Below, piece by piece: positions 30,079 through 39,787 of a stretch of DNA of 64,000 nt. A program made the position numbers and the translations under genes. The stretch spans positions 62,001 through 126,000 of the forward strand of contig NZ_FOFP01000009.1 of NCBI RefSeq assembly GCF_900110925.1. The letters are read 5' to 3'. The notes beneath the pieces were generated by a model that did no database searches, was not told where the DNA came from, and saw nothing but the letters and a program-made list of their open reading frames with translations. This DNA is from Pseudomonas cuatrocienegasensis (lineage in GTDB: Bacteria > Pseudomonadota > Gammaproteobacteria > Pseudomonadales > Pseudomonadaceae). Each line of letters begins with the position of its first letter. Within the stretch, counting starts at the first letter, position 1.

Positions 30079-31443
30079 ATGAGCTACGATTTTGACCTGT
30101 TTGTGATTGGCGCCGGCTCCGGTGGTGTACGTGCCGCGCGCTTTGCTGCCGGCTATGGCGCACGCGTGGCCGTGGCGGAAAGCCGCTATTTGGGCGGCAC
30201 CTGCGTCAACGTCGGTTGCGTGCCGAAAAAGCTGCTGGTGTACGGCGCCCACTACGCTGAAGACTTCGAGCAGGCCCGTGGCTTTGGCTGGAGCGCCGAG
30301 GCGCCGCAGTTCGATTGGACGACCCTGATCACCAACAAGGACCGGGAAATCAATCGCCTCAATGGTATCTACCGCAACCTGCTGCTGGGCAGCGGCGTGA
30401 CCCTGCTCGAAGGCCATGGGCGGATGCTCGACGGCCATCGTGTCGAGGTCGACGGCAAGGTTTACAGCGCGAAGCACATTCTGCTCGCCACCGGTGGCTG
30501 GCCGCATATCCCCGACCTGCCCGGTAAGGAGCACGCGATCAGCTCCAATGAGGCGTTTTACCTCAAGCAGTTGCCCAAGCGCGTGTTGGTGGTCGGCGGC
30601 GGTTACATTGCCGTCGAGTTTGCCTCGATCTTCCACGGCCTGGGCGCCGATACCTCGCTGTTGTACCGCGGTGATCTGTTCCTGCGCGGCTTCGATGGCG
30701 CGGTGCGCAAGCACCTGCAGGCCGAATTGAGCAAGCGCGGCATGGACCTGCTGTTCAATGCCGACATTCAACGCATCGACAAGCAGCCCGATGGCAGCTT
30801 GCAGGCGACCCTCGAAGACGGTCGCACGCTGACGGCTGATTGCATCTTCTACGCCACCGGGCGCAAGCCGATGCTCGACAACCTGGGCCTGGAAAACGCC
30901 GGGGTCGCGCTGGATGAACGCGGTTATATCAAGGTCGACGAGCAATACCAGACCAGCACCGCTTCGGTGTTGGCCATTGGTGACGTGATCGGCCGGGTGC
31001 AGCTCACGCCGGTGGCCCTGGCCGAAGGTATGGCCGTGGCGCGCCGGCTGTTCAAGCCGGAGGAATACCGTCCGGTCGATTACCACTTGATCCCGACTGC
31101 GGTATTCAGTCTGCCGAACATCGGTACCGTCGGCCTCAGTGAAGAGCAGGCGCGCGAAGCTGGGCATCGGCTGAGTATCTTCGAGAGCCGCTTCCGGCCG
31201 ATGAAACTGACGATGACCGATTCGGACGAGCGCACCCTGATGAAGCTGGTGGTCGATGCCGACACCGACCGCGTACTGGGTTGCCATATGGTCGGCCCCG
31301 ACGCCGGCGAGATCATCCAGGGCCTGGCCGTGGCGCTGAAGGCCGGCGCAACCAAGCGCATCTTCGATGAAACCATGGGCGTACATCCGACTGCCGCGGA
31401 AGAATTCGTCACCCTGCGCACGCCGGTGTCTGTTGACTCATGA
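30079..31443 (+). CDS. gor: Glutathione-disulfide reductase
   Basis: NADPH-dependent flavoenzyme keeping glutathione reduced. 454 residues. FAD motif GAGSGG (11-16), redox pair Cys42 and Cys47 in [14 protein letters not shown], second Rossmann [16 protein letters not shown]-phosphate binding arginines in [16 protein letters not shown]-binding AIGDV, and the C-terminal active-site HPTAAEE. Its stop overlaps the start of the TRIC-like gene by four bases. yqjG (glutathione-dependent) at 16301 uses the same thiol. Confidence 0.97.
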   Translation: MSYDFDLFVIGAGSGGVRAARFAAGYGARVAVAESRYLGGTCVNVGCVPKKLLVYGAHYAEDFEQARGFGWSAEAPQFDWTTLITNKDREINRLNGIYRNLLLGSGVTLLEGHGRMLDGHRVEVDGKVYSAKHILLATGGWPHIPDLPGKEHAISSNEAFYLKQLPKRVLVVGGGYIAVEFASIFHGLGADTSLLYRGDLFLRGFDGAVRKHLQAELSKRGMDLLFNADIQRIDKQPDGSLQATLEDGRTLTADCIFYATGRKPMLDNLGLENAGVALDERGYIKVDEQYQTSTASVLAIGDVIGRVQLTPVALAEGMAVARRLFKPEEYRPVDYHLIPTAVFSLPNIGTVGLSEEQAREAGHRLSIFESRFRPMKLTMTDSDERTLMKLVVDADTDRVLGCHMVGPDAGEIIQGLAVALKAGATKRIFDETMGVHPTAAEEFVTLRTPVSVDS

Positions 31444-32069
31444 ACATGGCGAACCTGTTTTATTTGGCCGACCTGTTCGGCGTTGCGGTCTTCGCCATTA
31501 CTGGCGCGTTGATGGCCGGGCGCAAGTCGATGGACCTGTTCGGCGTGCTGGTAATCGCCATCGTCACCGCCCTGGGCGGCGGTACGCTGCGTGACTTGAT
31601 TCTCGATAACCACCCGGTCAGCTGGATCCGCAACGATGTTTATATCGTCGTGGCCTCGCTGGCGGCCATCGGCACGGTGGTCTGGGTGCGTCTGACCCAG
31701 CCAATCCACGAGAAGGGTCTGCTGATCGCCGACGCCTTCGGCCTGGCGGTGTTCACCGTGATTGGCACTGAAGTGGCCCTGCAGCATGCCGTACCGCTGA
31801 GTACGGCGGTGATCATGGGAGTGATGACCGGTGTCGCGGGCGGAGTCATGCGGGATGTGATCTGTAACGAGATTCCGCTGATCTTCCAGAAGGAAATCTA
31901 TGCCACTGCCTGCATTGCGGGTGCGCTGGTGTTTATTGTGTTGCGGGCAATGGACACGCCGCATTGGCTGGACACCGGGCTGGCGATGCTGGTGGTGCTG
32001 CTGATCCGTCTGGCGGCGATTCGCTGGCATGTATCGCTGCCGCGCTTTCATCTGCTTGATCGTGATTGA
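31440..32069 (+). CDS. TRIC/UPF0126 family membrane protein
   Basis: 209 residues with about seven hydrophobic segments in two repeats. Each repeat carries a TRIC signature: [34 protein letters not shown] (about 22-55) and [11 protein letters not shown] with [11 protein letters not shown] (about 108-145). The family (E. coli YadS, YicG) is related to trimeric intracellular cation channels; some members transport glycine or other small solutes. ATG overlaps the gor stop (ATGA), so translation is coupled; link to glutathione biology is only positional. Confidence 0.85.
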   Translation: MNMANLFYLADLFGVAVFAITGALMAGRKSMDLFGVLVIAIVTALGGGTLRDLILDNHPVSWIRNDVYIVVASLAAIGTVVWVRLTQPIHEKGLLIADAFGLAVFTVIGTEVALQHAVPLSTAVIMGVMTGVAGGVMRDVICNEIPLIFQKEIYATACIAGALVFIVLRAMDTPHWLDTGLAMLVVLLIRLAAIRWHVSLPRFHLLDRD

Positions 32070-32661
<592 letters not shown>

Positions 32662-32665
<4 letters not shown>

Positions 32666-32886
32666 TCGTCGTGAGCCAGGTTGACGCGGTTGTCCTTCGC
32701 CCCGGCGACCAGCAGGGTTTCGACTTCCTCCTCGGTGAGCATGGCGTTCCAGGCGTCGAAGCGGATCACCGAGGCGCGCAGGTTCTCATCGGTGGTAATG
32801 CTCAGGCGATGGATCGGCACCTCATTGAGCGTGCCATTGGCGGCGATGGTGCAGGTGCCTTTTTCCAGATCGATTGCAACGGACAT
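32662..32886 (-). CDS. DUF3203-like small protein
   Basis: 74 residues, starting MSVAIDLEKGTCTIAANGT after an AGGAGG. The pattern (short beta strands, VPIHRLSITTDENLRASV, then TEEEVETLLVAGAKDNRVNL) resembles the Pseudomonas DUF3203 family from memory. No cysteine pair or membrane segment. Function unknown. Coupled to the PLDc_N gene downstream. Confidence 0.65.
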
Positions 32887-32930
32887 GCGAACCTCCTGAT
32901 GCCAGCGGCAGTGCCGCTAGCGAGTGCGGT

Positions 32931-33446
32931 TTAATTGGCGTGGGTAATGGCGACCAGGTCTTTGGCCATCTGCAGGTGATGCTCCAGCTTGGGCAGGGTC
33001 TCCTTGGCGAAAGCGCTGACTTGGGCATCTTCCGAGCTCACCGCCTCGCGAAACAGCTCGATGGTTTGCTCGTGGGCCACGACCTGGTTATTGGCGTAGG
33101 CGCGGTCGAAGGATTCGCCATCGCGCAGTTGCAGAATCATGGCTTTGGCCTTGCTCACCAGTTCGGCGTCATCGGCGACCTCCAACGCCTGATCGGCTGC
33201 CAGTTTGGCCAGGGCCTGATTGGCGGCGGTGTGGTCGTCGATCATTTGCTGGGCGAAGCTTTTGATATCTGCCGAGGTGGCCTTGTCCAGGGCCAGTTTG
33301 GCGGTCTCAATTTCCGCGATGCCCTTGGCCGATGCCTCGTCGATAAAGTTGCGCGGGGTAATGCTGTCGGCTGCCCAGGCGGTGAACGTGAGCGCGCAGA
33401 GCGCGGCGCAGGCGGTACCGGTGATGAGGGTACGTAGGGTCTTCAT
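32931..33446 (-). CDS. DUF4142 periplasmic protein
   Basis: 171 residues from ATG 33446, preceded by AAGGAG. Signal peptide about 1-25 (MKTLRTLITGTACAALCALT, cut after AWA). The mature part is a helical DUF4142 domain: FIDEASAKGIAEIETAKLAL, FAQQMIDDHTAANQALAKLA, and a second half with HEQTIELFREA. Related to ferritin-like/rubrerythrin folds but metal ligands are not clear. In pseudomonads such genes are usually stress- or stationary-phase induced. An in-frame start at 33494 is less likely. Confidence 0.85.
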   Translation of the reverse strand: MKTLRTLITGTACAALCALTFTAWAADSITPRNFIDEASAKGIAEIETAKLALDKATSADIKSFAQQMIDDHTAANQALAKLAADQALEVADDAELVSKAKAMILQLRDGESFDRAYANNQVVAHEQTIELFREAVSSEDAQVSAFAKETLPKLEHHLQMAKDLVAITHAN

Positions 33447-33535
33447 GGCTGGAGCTCCTTGAAGGGTGTGACGTTGAGAGGAATCCGACAGCACCTGATC
33501 TCATGACGTCTGGATGCTCAGGCTTAGCGGCCGGC

Positions 33536-33955
33536 TTACGGGGTCCAGGTACCGCCCGAGGTTTCGCATTCCTTGCGGACCTGCTCGACCTCATCGAGGG
33601 CGTAGTAGTAAGTGACCAGGCGGGCATCATCGGGAATGCGCAGGGACTGTTCTTCGTCTTCGCCGACGGCATTGTGGTTGGCCAGGGAGTCTTGGGTGAG
33701 GGCGGCACTGCAGCGCGCTACATGGCCCTGGGGGCAAGCCGGCACGCGGGTTTTCTTGACGTCGTGCATCTGCTCTTGCTCGTTGCTGCACGACCAGGCA
33801 ATGGAGTCTGCGGGCATGCCCTGGTGTTCATAGCAACTCTGGCGTTCGACGTTGGCAATCTGCTCGCTGAGTGGCCGGGTCGTGACCTGACAGGCCTCGG
33901 CGAGGGCTTCGCCAGCCAGCATGAGCAATGCAAATGAATAATATGAGGCATGCAT
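33536..33955 (-). CDS. Secreted cysteine-containing hypothetical protein
   Basis: 139 residues from ATG 33955 after CAGGAGG. A signal peptide (about 1-20, ending ALAEA) precedes a mature domain with six cysteines (about residues 22, 41, 56, 74, 82 and 129), probably three disulfides, and a C-terminal acidic helix with DEVEQVRKECETSGGTW. I do not recognise a named family. A candidate ECF-sigma promoter lies 107-134 bases upstream. It belongs to the same stress cluster as katE. Confidence 0.75.
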   Translation of the reverse strand: MHASYYSFALLMLAGEALAEACQVTTRPLSEQIANVERQSCYEHQGMPADSIAWSCSNEQEQMHDVKKTRVPACPQGHVARCSAALTQDSLANHNAVGEDEEQSLRIPDDARLVTYYYALDEVEQVRKECETSGGTWTP

Positions 33956-34061
33956 GGTGGTCCTCCTGGCCTGTTAGCAGGCGTCGGGGCTTTGCCGTTT
34001 TTGTGCAAGGTGCAGCGCATATCAAGCGGGTTGAGCGGTTTTTTGTTCGCGCCTTAAAGGT

Positions 34062-34089
34062 CTTGAGGCGTTGCGCGCCTGGGGAGTTC
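34062..34089 (-). promoter_or_regulatory. Candidate ECF (AlgU-like) promoter for the secreted protein
   Basis: On the minus strand GAACTC (34084-34089), 17 bases, TCAAG (34062-34066). The AlgU consensus is GAACTT-N16/17-TCtgA; the -35 has one mismatch and the -10 lacks the final A. Confidence 0.35.
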
Positions 34090-34125
34090 AGGCAGACGGA
34101 CGAATGGTGTCTGTGCTCCTTGCAG

Positions 34126-34533
34126 CTAAAAGCCGATCGGATGACGCCGGCTGAACAGCTCCAGGCGCAGGCCAAACAGCTCGCGGTAGAACGCCTCCAG
34201 GCCGGTGTCCACGACCTTCTCATTGAGGGCGGCGAGGGGTGCCACTTCTTGCCAGGTCTCACCGCTACGGGCGTCATGGGTTTCGTAGGTAACGCGGTTT
34301 TCCAGCGGATGGGCGCTGAGGCGATAGTGGTTCATCTTGCCGCTGTCGGGATGGATGGCATGAACCGCCAGGTGATAAGGCAGCCCCGTGGTGTCCTGCT
34401 GCACCTGACTGGCGACGCCTTGGCGTGAGGCCTGCTCCGCCGCTTGTTGGAAGACCGGAGCAATGTATTGCTCCAGGCGCCGAGCAAGATCGCTGTAGTG
34501 TTTATTTTCAATAGCTTGCTCGTTATAGCTCAT
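34126..34533 (-). CDS. Conserved hypothetical protein
   Basis: 135 residues from ATG 34533 after TTAGGAG. Soluble, no signal peptide, no cysteine. The N-terminal half is helical (YSDLARRLEQYIAPVFQQAAEQASRQG), the second half beta-rich (YHLAVHAIHPDSGKMNHYRLSAHPLENRVTYETHD). I do not recognise a named domain. Divergent from katE. Confidence 0.7.
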   Translation of the reverse strand: MSYNEQAIENKHYSDLARRLEQYIAPVFQQAAEQASRQGVASQVQQDTTGLPYHLAVHAIHPDSGKMNHYRLSAHPLENRVTYETHDARSGETWQEVAPLAALNEKVVDTGLEAFYRELFGLRLELFSRRHPIGF

Positions 34534-34705
34534 CTACTTTCTCCTAAAAATAAATGCCGGAATTCCCTACGCCGCCCGATGCTGCGCGCGAACGTCTGTG
34601 TGCAGTGGAGTGTGTCTGCCGGCTATTCGTTCGCCTGCCTATACAGCAGTTGGCGATGACCGGTCGTGAGCGCGCACGTCTGACGGACGGCGCTCAAAAA
34701 GACCC

Positions 34706-34733
34706 GAACCTCCGGCGAACCCGGGTTCTCCAA
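34706..34733 (+). promoter_or_regulatory. Candidate ECF (AlgU-like) promoter for katE
   Basis: GAACCT (34706-34711), 17 bases, TCCAA (34729-34733), 65 bases before the katE start. Both boxes fit the GAAC../TC..A pattern of AlgU/RpoE-type promoters. Confidence 0.5.
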
Positions 34734-34798
34734 GCCATGACCGTAGCCAAGCGTTTTGCTCTGCTGGCAAGCGCGTAACTGACCGAGAGGAAAACCTG

Positions 34799-36940
34799 AT
34801 GGATATGCCACCGAAGCATGGAACCAGCGATTTAGCGGGTACCGACACGCCAGACCGCAACAACAAGAATGCCAAGCTGGACCAACTGGATGCCTACCGC
34901 GAAGACGCCACCGGTCAGGACCTGACCACCAATACCGGCACGCGTATCGCGGATAACCAGAACTCGCTCAAAGTCGGCGAACGCGGGCCCACGCTGCTGG
35001 AAGACTTCATCCTGCGTGAGAAGATCACTCACTTCGACCATGAGCGTATTCCCGAGCGCGTGGTGCATGCACGCGGTGCTGGTGCCCATGGTTTCTTCCA
35101 GGCCTATGCGCCGTTGAGCGAGCTGACCAAGGCCGACTTTCTCAATGACCCGAGCAAAAAGACCCCGGTCTTCGTGCGCTTTTCCACCGTGCAAGGCCCG
35201 CGCGGCTCGGCCGATACCGTGCGTGATGTGCGCGGCTTTGCCGTGAAGTTCTACACAGACGAAGGCAACTTCGACCTGGTCGGCAACAATATGCCGGTGT
35301 TCTTCATCCAGGATGCGATCAAGTTTCCGGACTTTGTCCATGCGGTCAAACCGGAGCCGCATAACGAGATTCCCACCGGCCAGTCGGCCCATGACACCTT
35401 CTGGGATTTCGTGTCGCTGGTGCCAGAGTCGGCTCACATGGTGCTCTGGACCATGTCCGACCGGGCGATCCCGGTGACCTACCGGGCCATGGAAGGTTTT
35501 GGCGTACACACCTTCCGCATGGTCAACGCCGAGGGCAAGAGCGTCTTCGTCAAGTTCCACTGGAAGCCAGTCTCGGGCGTATTTTCCCTGGTCTGGGACG
35601 AGGCGCAGAAGCTGGCCGGCAAGGACCCGGATTTCCACCGCCGTCAGCTTTGGGAAGACATCGAGAAGGGCGACTACCCGCAATGGGAGCTGGGTGTTCA
35701 GGTGGTAGCCGAGGAGGATGAGCACGCGTTCGACTTCGACCTGCTCGACCCGACCAAGCTGATCCCCGAAGAACTGGTGCCGGTGCGACCGATCGGTAAG
35801 CTGACGCTCAACCGCAACCCGGACAACTTCTTCGCCGAAACCGAGCAGGTGGCCTTCCACCTCGGGCATATCGTGCCGGGCATCGATTTCAGCAACGACC
35901 CGCTGCTGCAGGGCCGGCTGTTTTCCTACACCGACACCCAGTTGCTGCGCCTGGGCGGGCCGAACTTCAACGAACTGCCGATCAACCGCCCGGTCTGCCC
36001 GTTCCACAACAACCAGCGTGATGCGCCGCACCGGCAGACCATCAACCGCGGTCGGGCATCCTACGAGCCCAACTCCATCGACGGCGGCTGGCCCAAGGAA
36101 GCTCCCGAGGCGCCGAGCAAAGGTGGCTTCACCTCGTACCCGGAAGCCATCAGTGCACAGAAGATTCGTCAGCGCAGCGCCTCGTTCGGCGACCACTTCT
36201 CCCAGGCGCAGCTGTTCTGGGCCAGCATGAGTGCGCACGAGCAGGCGCATATCATCAATGCCTACAGCTTCGAGCTGAGCAAGGTCGAGCGCATGCACAT
36301 TCGCGAGCGTCAGGTGCATGAGATTCTGGCCAATATCGACGCGGACCTGGCGCGTCAGGTGGCGCTGAATATCGGCGTCAAACCACCGGCCGAGCAAGCC
36401 AAGAAGGGCGCCGCAGCCAAGGCCGTGAAGCCATCGCCTGCGCTGAGCCAGATGAACCTGCTGTCCGGCAATATCAAATCGCGCAAGGTCGCGGTGTTGA
36501 TCGCCAACGGCGTGAATGACGCCGACATCGACAGTCTGGTCAGCCGCCTGCAGGCCGAAGGCGCCAGCCATAAGCTGATCGCGCCCTCGGTTGCTCCGGT
36601 GACCAGTGCCGGCGGCAAATCGCTGGTGCCGGATGCGTCCATGGAGGGCATGCCATCGATTGCCTTCGATGCGCTATTCGTGCCCGGTGGCAAGGCGGCC
36701 GTGGATGTTTTGCTGGCCAATGGCACGGCGCTGCATTACCTGCTCGAAGCGTACAAGCACCTCAAGGCCATTGCCTTGTGCGGCGACGCTGGCGACCTCG
36801 CCAGTCAACTGCGCTTGGAGATGGATGCCGGGCTGCTCAGTGCTGCGGATGCGCACGGCGTGCTGGATGCGTTCGTCACGGCCATGGCCCAGCACCGGGT
36901 CTGGGCGCGCGAGCCAAAGACGGCAGCTATTCCGGCCTGA
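34799..36940 (+). CDS. katE: Catalase HPII (large-subunit clade 2 catalase)
   Basis: Cytoplasmic haem catalase for stationary-phase and osmotic stress. 713 residues, the large-subunit size, starting [20 protein letters not shown] after GAGGAAAA. Essential His90 in [13 protein letters not shown], distal Asn in [13 protein letters not shown], and haem-ligand Tyr in [14 protein letters not shown] are present. The C-terminal part from about 555 is the flavodoxin/DJ-1-like domain unique to HPII ([32 protein letters not shown]). Followed by a terminator. Likely driven by the ECF-type site just upstream. Confidence 0.97.
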   Translation: MDMPPKHGTSDLAGTDTPDRNNKNAKLDQLDAYREDATGQDLTTNTGTRIADNQNSLKVGERGPTLLEDFILREKITHFDHERIPERVVHARGAGAHGFFQAYAPLSELTKADFLNDPSKKTPVFVRFSTVQGPRGSADTVRDVRGFAVKFYTDEGNFDLVGNNMPVFFIQDAIKFPDFVHAVKPEPHNEIPTGQSAHDTFWDFVSLVPESAHMVLWTMSDRAIPVTYRAMEGFGVHTFRMVNAEGKSVFVKFHWKPVSGVFSLVWDEAQKLAGKDPDFHRRQLWEDIEKGDYPQWELGVQVVAEEDEHAFDFDLLDPTKLIPEELVPVRPIGKLTLNRNPDNFFAETEQVAFHLGHIVPGIDFSNDPLLQGRLFSYTDTQLLRLGGPNFNELPINRPVCPFHNNQRDAPHRQTINRGRASYEPNSIDGGWPKEAPEAPSKGGFTSYPEAISAQKIRQRSASFGDHFSQAQLFWASMSAHEQAHIINAYSFELSKVERMHIRERQVHEILANIDADLARQVALNIGVKPPAEQAKKGAAAKAVKPSPALSQMNLLSGNIKSRKVAVLIANGVNDADIDSLVSRLQAEGASHKLIAPSVAPVTSAGGKSLVPDASMEGMPSIAFDALFVPGGKAAVDVLLANGTALHYLLEAYKHLKAIALCGDAGDLASQLRLEMDAGLLSAADAHGVLDAFVTAMAQHRVWAREPKTAAIPA

Positions 36941-36958
36941 TAACGCAACGCTAAAACG

Positions 36959-36992
36959 CGGACCTGGGGGCATGCCTCAGGTCCGTTTTTTT
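36959..36992 (+). terminator. Terminator after katE
   Basis: CGGACCTG (36959-36966), an 11-base loop, CAGGTCCG (36978-36985), then TTTTTTTG. Confidence 0.93.
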
Positions 36993-37010
36993 GCTTGTTC
37001 GTTCAGTTAT

Positions 37011-37248
37011 GGGAGCGAAGGGGCGCCCAGCTTTTATTCGCGACAGCATCGCGAATAAATTCGCTCCTACACAGGGTGCAGACCATAACGCAGCACCGGT
37101 ATGAACCACCGTACAGGTGTAGGAGTCCCGCCTCGGGGCGAAGCGATTGCAGCCACTACGCCATATCGGCCTTGTGCAGGGCATTCGCCGCGCAGCGTGG
37201 CTCACACGAAAAATATCGGTGCCGTGCAACACAGCGCTGGGACATAGC
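37011..37248. repeat. Composite REP/MITE-like repeat, copy 1
   Basis: Two REP-type palindromes are linked here: 37011-37071 (GGGAGCGAA ... ATTCGCGA ... TCGCGAAT ... TTCGCTCCTAC) and 37119-37160 (GTAGGAGTCCCGCCTCGGGG ... GATTGCAGCC). The right boundary 37224-37248 carries GTGCAACA-N7-TGGGACATAGC, the reverse complement of the end motif GCTATGTCCCA..TGTTGCAC found in the copies at 37617 and 38389. A matching left end is not seen, so this copy is truncated. Confidence 0.75.
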
Positions 37249-37272
37249 TTTTGCTTTAGCTGCTATCGATGA

Positions 37273-37431
37273 TCAGCGCGTGGCGCGCAGCAATTCGGCG
37301 CCTTGATCGGCGGGGGTGTCGAGTTCGACGGGGCGATGCGGGCGCGTAAGGCGCAGGATGCCGCGCAAAAAGGCCAGCGTCATCAGCAACCAGCCAACGA
37401 CGACCAACAGCAAGAACATTTCCGGGCTCAT
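37273..37431 (-). CDS. Small 52-residue single-span membrane protein
   Basis: ATG 37431 is preceded by AGGAGG seven bases upstream. The 52 residues begin MSPEMFLLLVVVGWLLMTL, a hydrophobic helix of about 20 residues, then a basic segment FLRGILRLTRPHRPVE and a short polar tail ending LLRATR. Codon choice is GC-rich like neighbours. It is flanked by repeat copies on both sides. Too small for confident family assignment; possible membrane-stress microprotein. No function assigned. Confidence 0.68.
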   Translation of the reverse strand: MSPEMFLLLVVVGWLLMTLAFLRGILRLTRPHRPVELDTPADQGAELLRATR

Positions 37432-37881
37432 GGTTCAACCTCCTGTTTGGCAGCCCCGCCAGCGCTGCCTGGCGCTACGCCGTAAGACGTTTGTGGCAAC
37501 CCTGCATGGGCTTCATGACGTTTGAACCTGTCGTTGTGCCATCGGTTCAGGTTTGACGATCAACGGCAGCTCGGGTCCGGACTGCAGGCTGTAACGGCAA
37601 CGACGCGGGAAAAATGGCTATGTCCCAAACCGTGTTGCAACCTCAAAACGGATTGTGTCGGAGCGAAGGGGGCCTAACCTTTAGTCGCGATTGTGCCGCG
37701 AATTTCGCGAATAAATTCGCTCCTACAACTCTCAACAGCCTATTGGGACACAGCTGGAAAAATCCTCTAAACACTGGTCGCGGCGCTCGGTCGAACAGCT
37801 GAAGTGCATTCGTTTGAATAAGACCCCGGAGGTGGGCGTGTCGATGAGTTATCCGTTGTATGACCCTAGGGCGCTGCGCGT
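37432..37881. repeat. Gene-free stretch with MITE-like repeat copy 2 (37617-37754)
   Basis: No credible gene between the 52-residue protein and the MgtC-like gene. 37617-37754 is bounded by GCTATGTCCCA-N5-TGTTGCAA on the left and CAACAG-N6-TGGGACACAGC on the right, in inverted orientation, and contains a REP core (CGGAGCGAAGGG ... TTTCGCGAATAAATTCGC then TCCTAC). The remaining bases show nothing notable; the mgtC-like gene's promoter should lie in 37755-37870 but is not evident. Confidence 0.72.
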
Positions 37882-38370
37882 ATGAGTACCTGGCAGGTGA
37901 TCGCCAGCACCCTGGCATCGGAGTTTTCCGACCTGAACGATGTCGAGCAGGCGACCCGCGTGACCTTGCGCATCGTGCTGGCTGCCGTGCTTGGTGGGCT
38001 GCTCGGCCTTGAGCGGGAAGTCCATGGCCAGGCTGCCGGGGTGCGCACGCATATGTTGGTGGCGCTGGGCTCGGCGCTGTTCGTGCTGGTCCCCGGTTTT
38101 GCCAGTGCTGAACCCGATGCCATGAGCCGGGTGATTCAGGGGGTGGTGGCCGGGGTCGGCTTTCTCTGTGCCGGGACCATTCTCAAGGAGAGCGGCGCGG
38201 CTCAGGTCAAAGGGCTGACCACGGCGGCAGGCATCTGGCTGACGGCGGCCATCGGCATGACCGTCGGCCTGGGCCGCGAGGCCACAGCGCTGCTGGCTAC
38301 CTTGCTGGCCCTGCTGATTCTCAATGTGCTGCCAGACCTGATAAAGCGACTGGAAAAGCCGCGCTCCTAA
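37882..38370 (+). CDS. MgtC/SapB family membrane protein
   Basis: 162 residues with four to five hydrophobic segments. The N-terminal family signature is complete: RIVLAAVLGGLLGLEREVHGQAAGVRTHMLVALGSALFVL (about 30-70), followed by GVVAGVGFLCAGTILKESG and TTAAGIWLTAAIGMTVGLG. MgtC of intracellular pathogens inhibits F-ATPase and aids low-Mg2+ growth; this copy lacks the C-terminal ACT-like domain of MgtC proper, so it is SapB/YhiD-like. Flanked by repeats on both sides; role in the stress cluster unknown. Confidence 0.88.
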   Translation: MSTWQVIASTLASEFSDLNDVEQATRVTLRIVLAAVLGGLLGLEREVHGQAAGVRTHMLVALGSALFVLVPGFASAEPDAMSRVIQGVVAGVGFLCAGTILKESGAAQVKGLTTAAGIWLTAAIGMTVGLGREATALLATLLALLILNVLPDLIKRLEKPRS

Positions 38371-38388
38371 GTGAGCGGCTAGAACGAA

Positions 38389-38590
38389 GCTATGTCCCAG
38401 TGTTGTGTTGCACTGGGATGATGCTTTTCGTGGGAGCCGCGACCCGCGGCGAATGCCATGCACATGCCGAGGTCACTGAATGGCTGCAATTGCTTCGCCC
38501 CGAGGCGGGGCTCCTACGCGTTTTCAGCGGCTCATACGGCTGTAGCGTTTGTGGCCTGGCCCGGGGTGCAACAGCCGATTGGGACATGGC
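38389..38590. repeat. MITE-like repeat copy 3, with paired terminal inverted repeats
   Basis: The left end 38389 onward GCTATGTCCCA-N6-TGTTGCAC is mirrored by the right end GTGCAACA-N6-TGGGACATGGC at 38566-38590, giving two 8-bp inverted blocks each side. The inside (about 38428-38520) is a REP palindrome GTGGGAGCCGCG ... GAATGGCTGCAATTGCTTCG ... CGGGGCTCCTACGCG, the inverted relative of 37119-37160. No coding capacity. Confidence 0.78.
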
Positions 38591-38630
38591 CTAGAACAAC
38601 CGCTTATCGGGCAGGGTAGGCAATTGCCCT

Positions 38631-38658
38631 GAACCTCGACCGTGACCGCTCAGTCCTG
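38631..38658 (+). promoter_or_regulatory. Candidate ECF (AlgU-like) promoter for the SDR gene
   Basis: GAACCT (38631-38636), 17 bases, TCCTG (38654-38658), about 50 bases before the start at 38711. The -10 is imperfect. Confidence 0.35.
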
Positions 38659-38710
38659 AACTACGGGGGCGCGGTCCGCGCCTCTGTCATTCACCCTGAT
38701 GGAGCCCGTC

Positions 38711-39568
38711 ATGAGCGTACAACAGACCCTTCCACCACAGCATCAACAGCGGCAGCCCGGTTTGGAGCAGGCGATGGACCCGCAGCCGGTGTACATCACC
38801 GCTGACTACCGCAGCGCCGGCAAGCTGACCGGCAAGGTCGCCATCATCACCGGCGCCGACAGCGGCATCGGCCGCGCCGTGGCAGTTCACTATGCCAGCG
38901 AAGGCGCCAACCTGGTGTTGCTGTATCTGGATGAGCACGATGACCTGGCGGTCACCCGTCGCGAGGTCGAAGACCGCGGTGTGCAATGCCTGGCTCTGGC
39001 TGGCGATGCCGCCGATGAGGGCTATTGCCGCAAGGTGGTCGAGCAGACGCTGAGCAAATGGGGGCGTATCGACATTCTGGTCAACAACGCCGGCGAGCAG
39101 CACCCGCAAGCGAGCCTGGAGGACATCAGCGAAGCGCAGTGGGAGAAAACCTTCCGCACCAACATCTTTGCCATGTTCCAGCTGACCAAGGCGGTGCTGC
39201 CGCACTTGCGCCGCGGTGCGAGCATCATCAATACCACCTCGATCACCGCTTACAAGGGCAGCCCCGGCCTGCTCGACTATTCCTCGACCAAGGGTGCGAT
39301 CACCAGCTACACCCGCTCCCTGGCGATGAACCTGGCCGAGCGTGGCATTCGCGTCAATGGTGTAGCGCCTGGGCCGATCTGGACGCCGCTGATTCCCTCG
39401 ACCTTCACCGCCGAGGAGGTTGCCGAATTTGGCGCCAATACGCCCATGGGGCGGCCGGGGCAGCCCGCTGAAGTGGCGCCGGCCTATGTCTACCTGGCTT
39501 GCCAGGACTCCAGCTACGTCAGCGGCCAGGTGCTGCATATCAACGGCGGCAGTGTGGTCAACGGCTGA
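38711..39568 (+). CDS. SDR family oxidoreductase (YghA-like)
   Basis: 285 residues from ATG 38711, which has GGAG at proper spacing; the upstream ATG 38699 overlaps that site. NADP-binding TGADSGIG (about 49-56), NNAG, catalytic Ser-Tyr-Lys (NTTSITAYKG; DYSSTKGAITSY) are intact. The 40-residue N-terminal extension before the Rossmann fold (QTLPPQHQQRQPGLEQAM) is a mark of the E. coli YghA/B. subtilis YhdF group, reported as aldehyde reductases or general stress proteins. Located before glgE in the stress cluster. Confidence 0.9.
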   Translation: MSVQQTLPPQHQQRQPGLEQAMDPQPVYITADYRSAGKLTGKVAIITGADSGIGRAVAVHYASEGANLVLLYLDEHDDLAVTRREVEDRGVQCLALAGDAADEGYCRKVVEQTLSKWGRIDILVNNAGEQHPQASLEDISEAQWEKTFRTNIFAMFQLTKAVLPHLRRGASIINTTSITAYKGSPGLLDYSSTKGAITSYTRSLAMNLAERGIRVNGVAPGPIWTPLIPSTFTAEEVAEFGANTPMGRPGQPAEVAPAYVYLACQDSSYVSGQVLHINGGSVVNG

Positions 39569-39634
39569 GGTGGCGGTCACCGCCAGCCTCGTTGTAAACC
39601 CGGGCAGCGGCGCCAGCAGGCTACCAATCAGCCT

Positions 39635-39662
39635 GAACTTTTGCCGCTGCATCCCCCTCGGA
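39635..39662 (+). promoter_or_regulatory. Candidate ECF (AlgU-like) promoter for glgE-treS-glgB
   Basis: GAACTT (39635-39640), a full -35 match, 17 bases, TCGGA (39658-39662), 126 bases before the glgE start. Confidence 0.5.
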
Positions 39663-39787
39663 ACTAGCAGGAGGCACGCTCGCCAGCTTGTGGCGGCACC
39701 ACGCCGCCGCCTGCTGGCTTTGCTTCTGCCTCGTCATTCAATACCCGGTCCACCGCACGCTGCGGTGGAGCCCCAAGGAGCCCAGCC

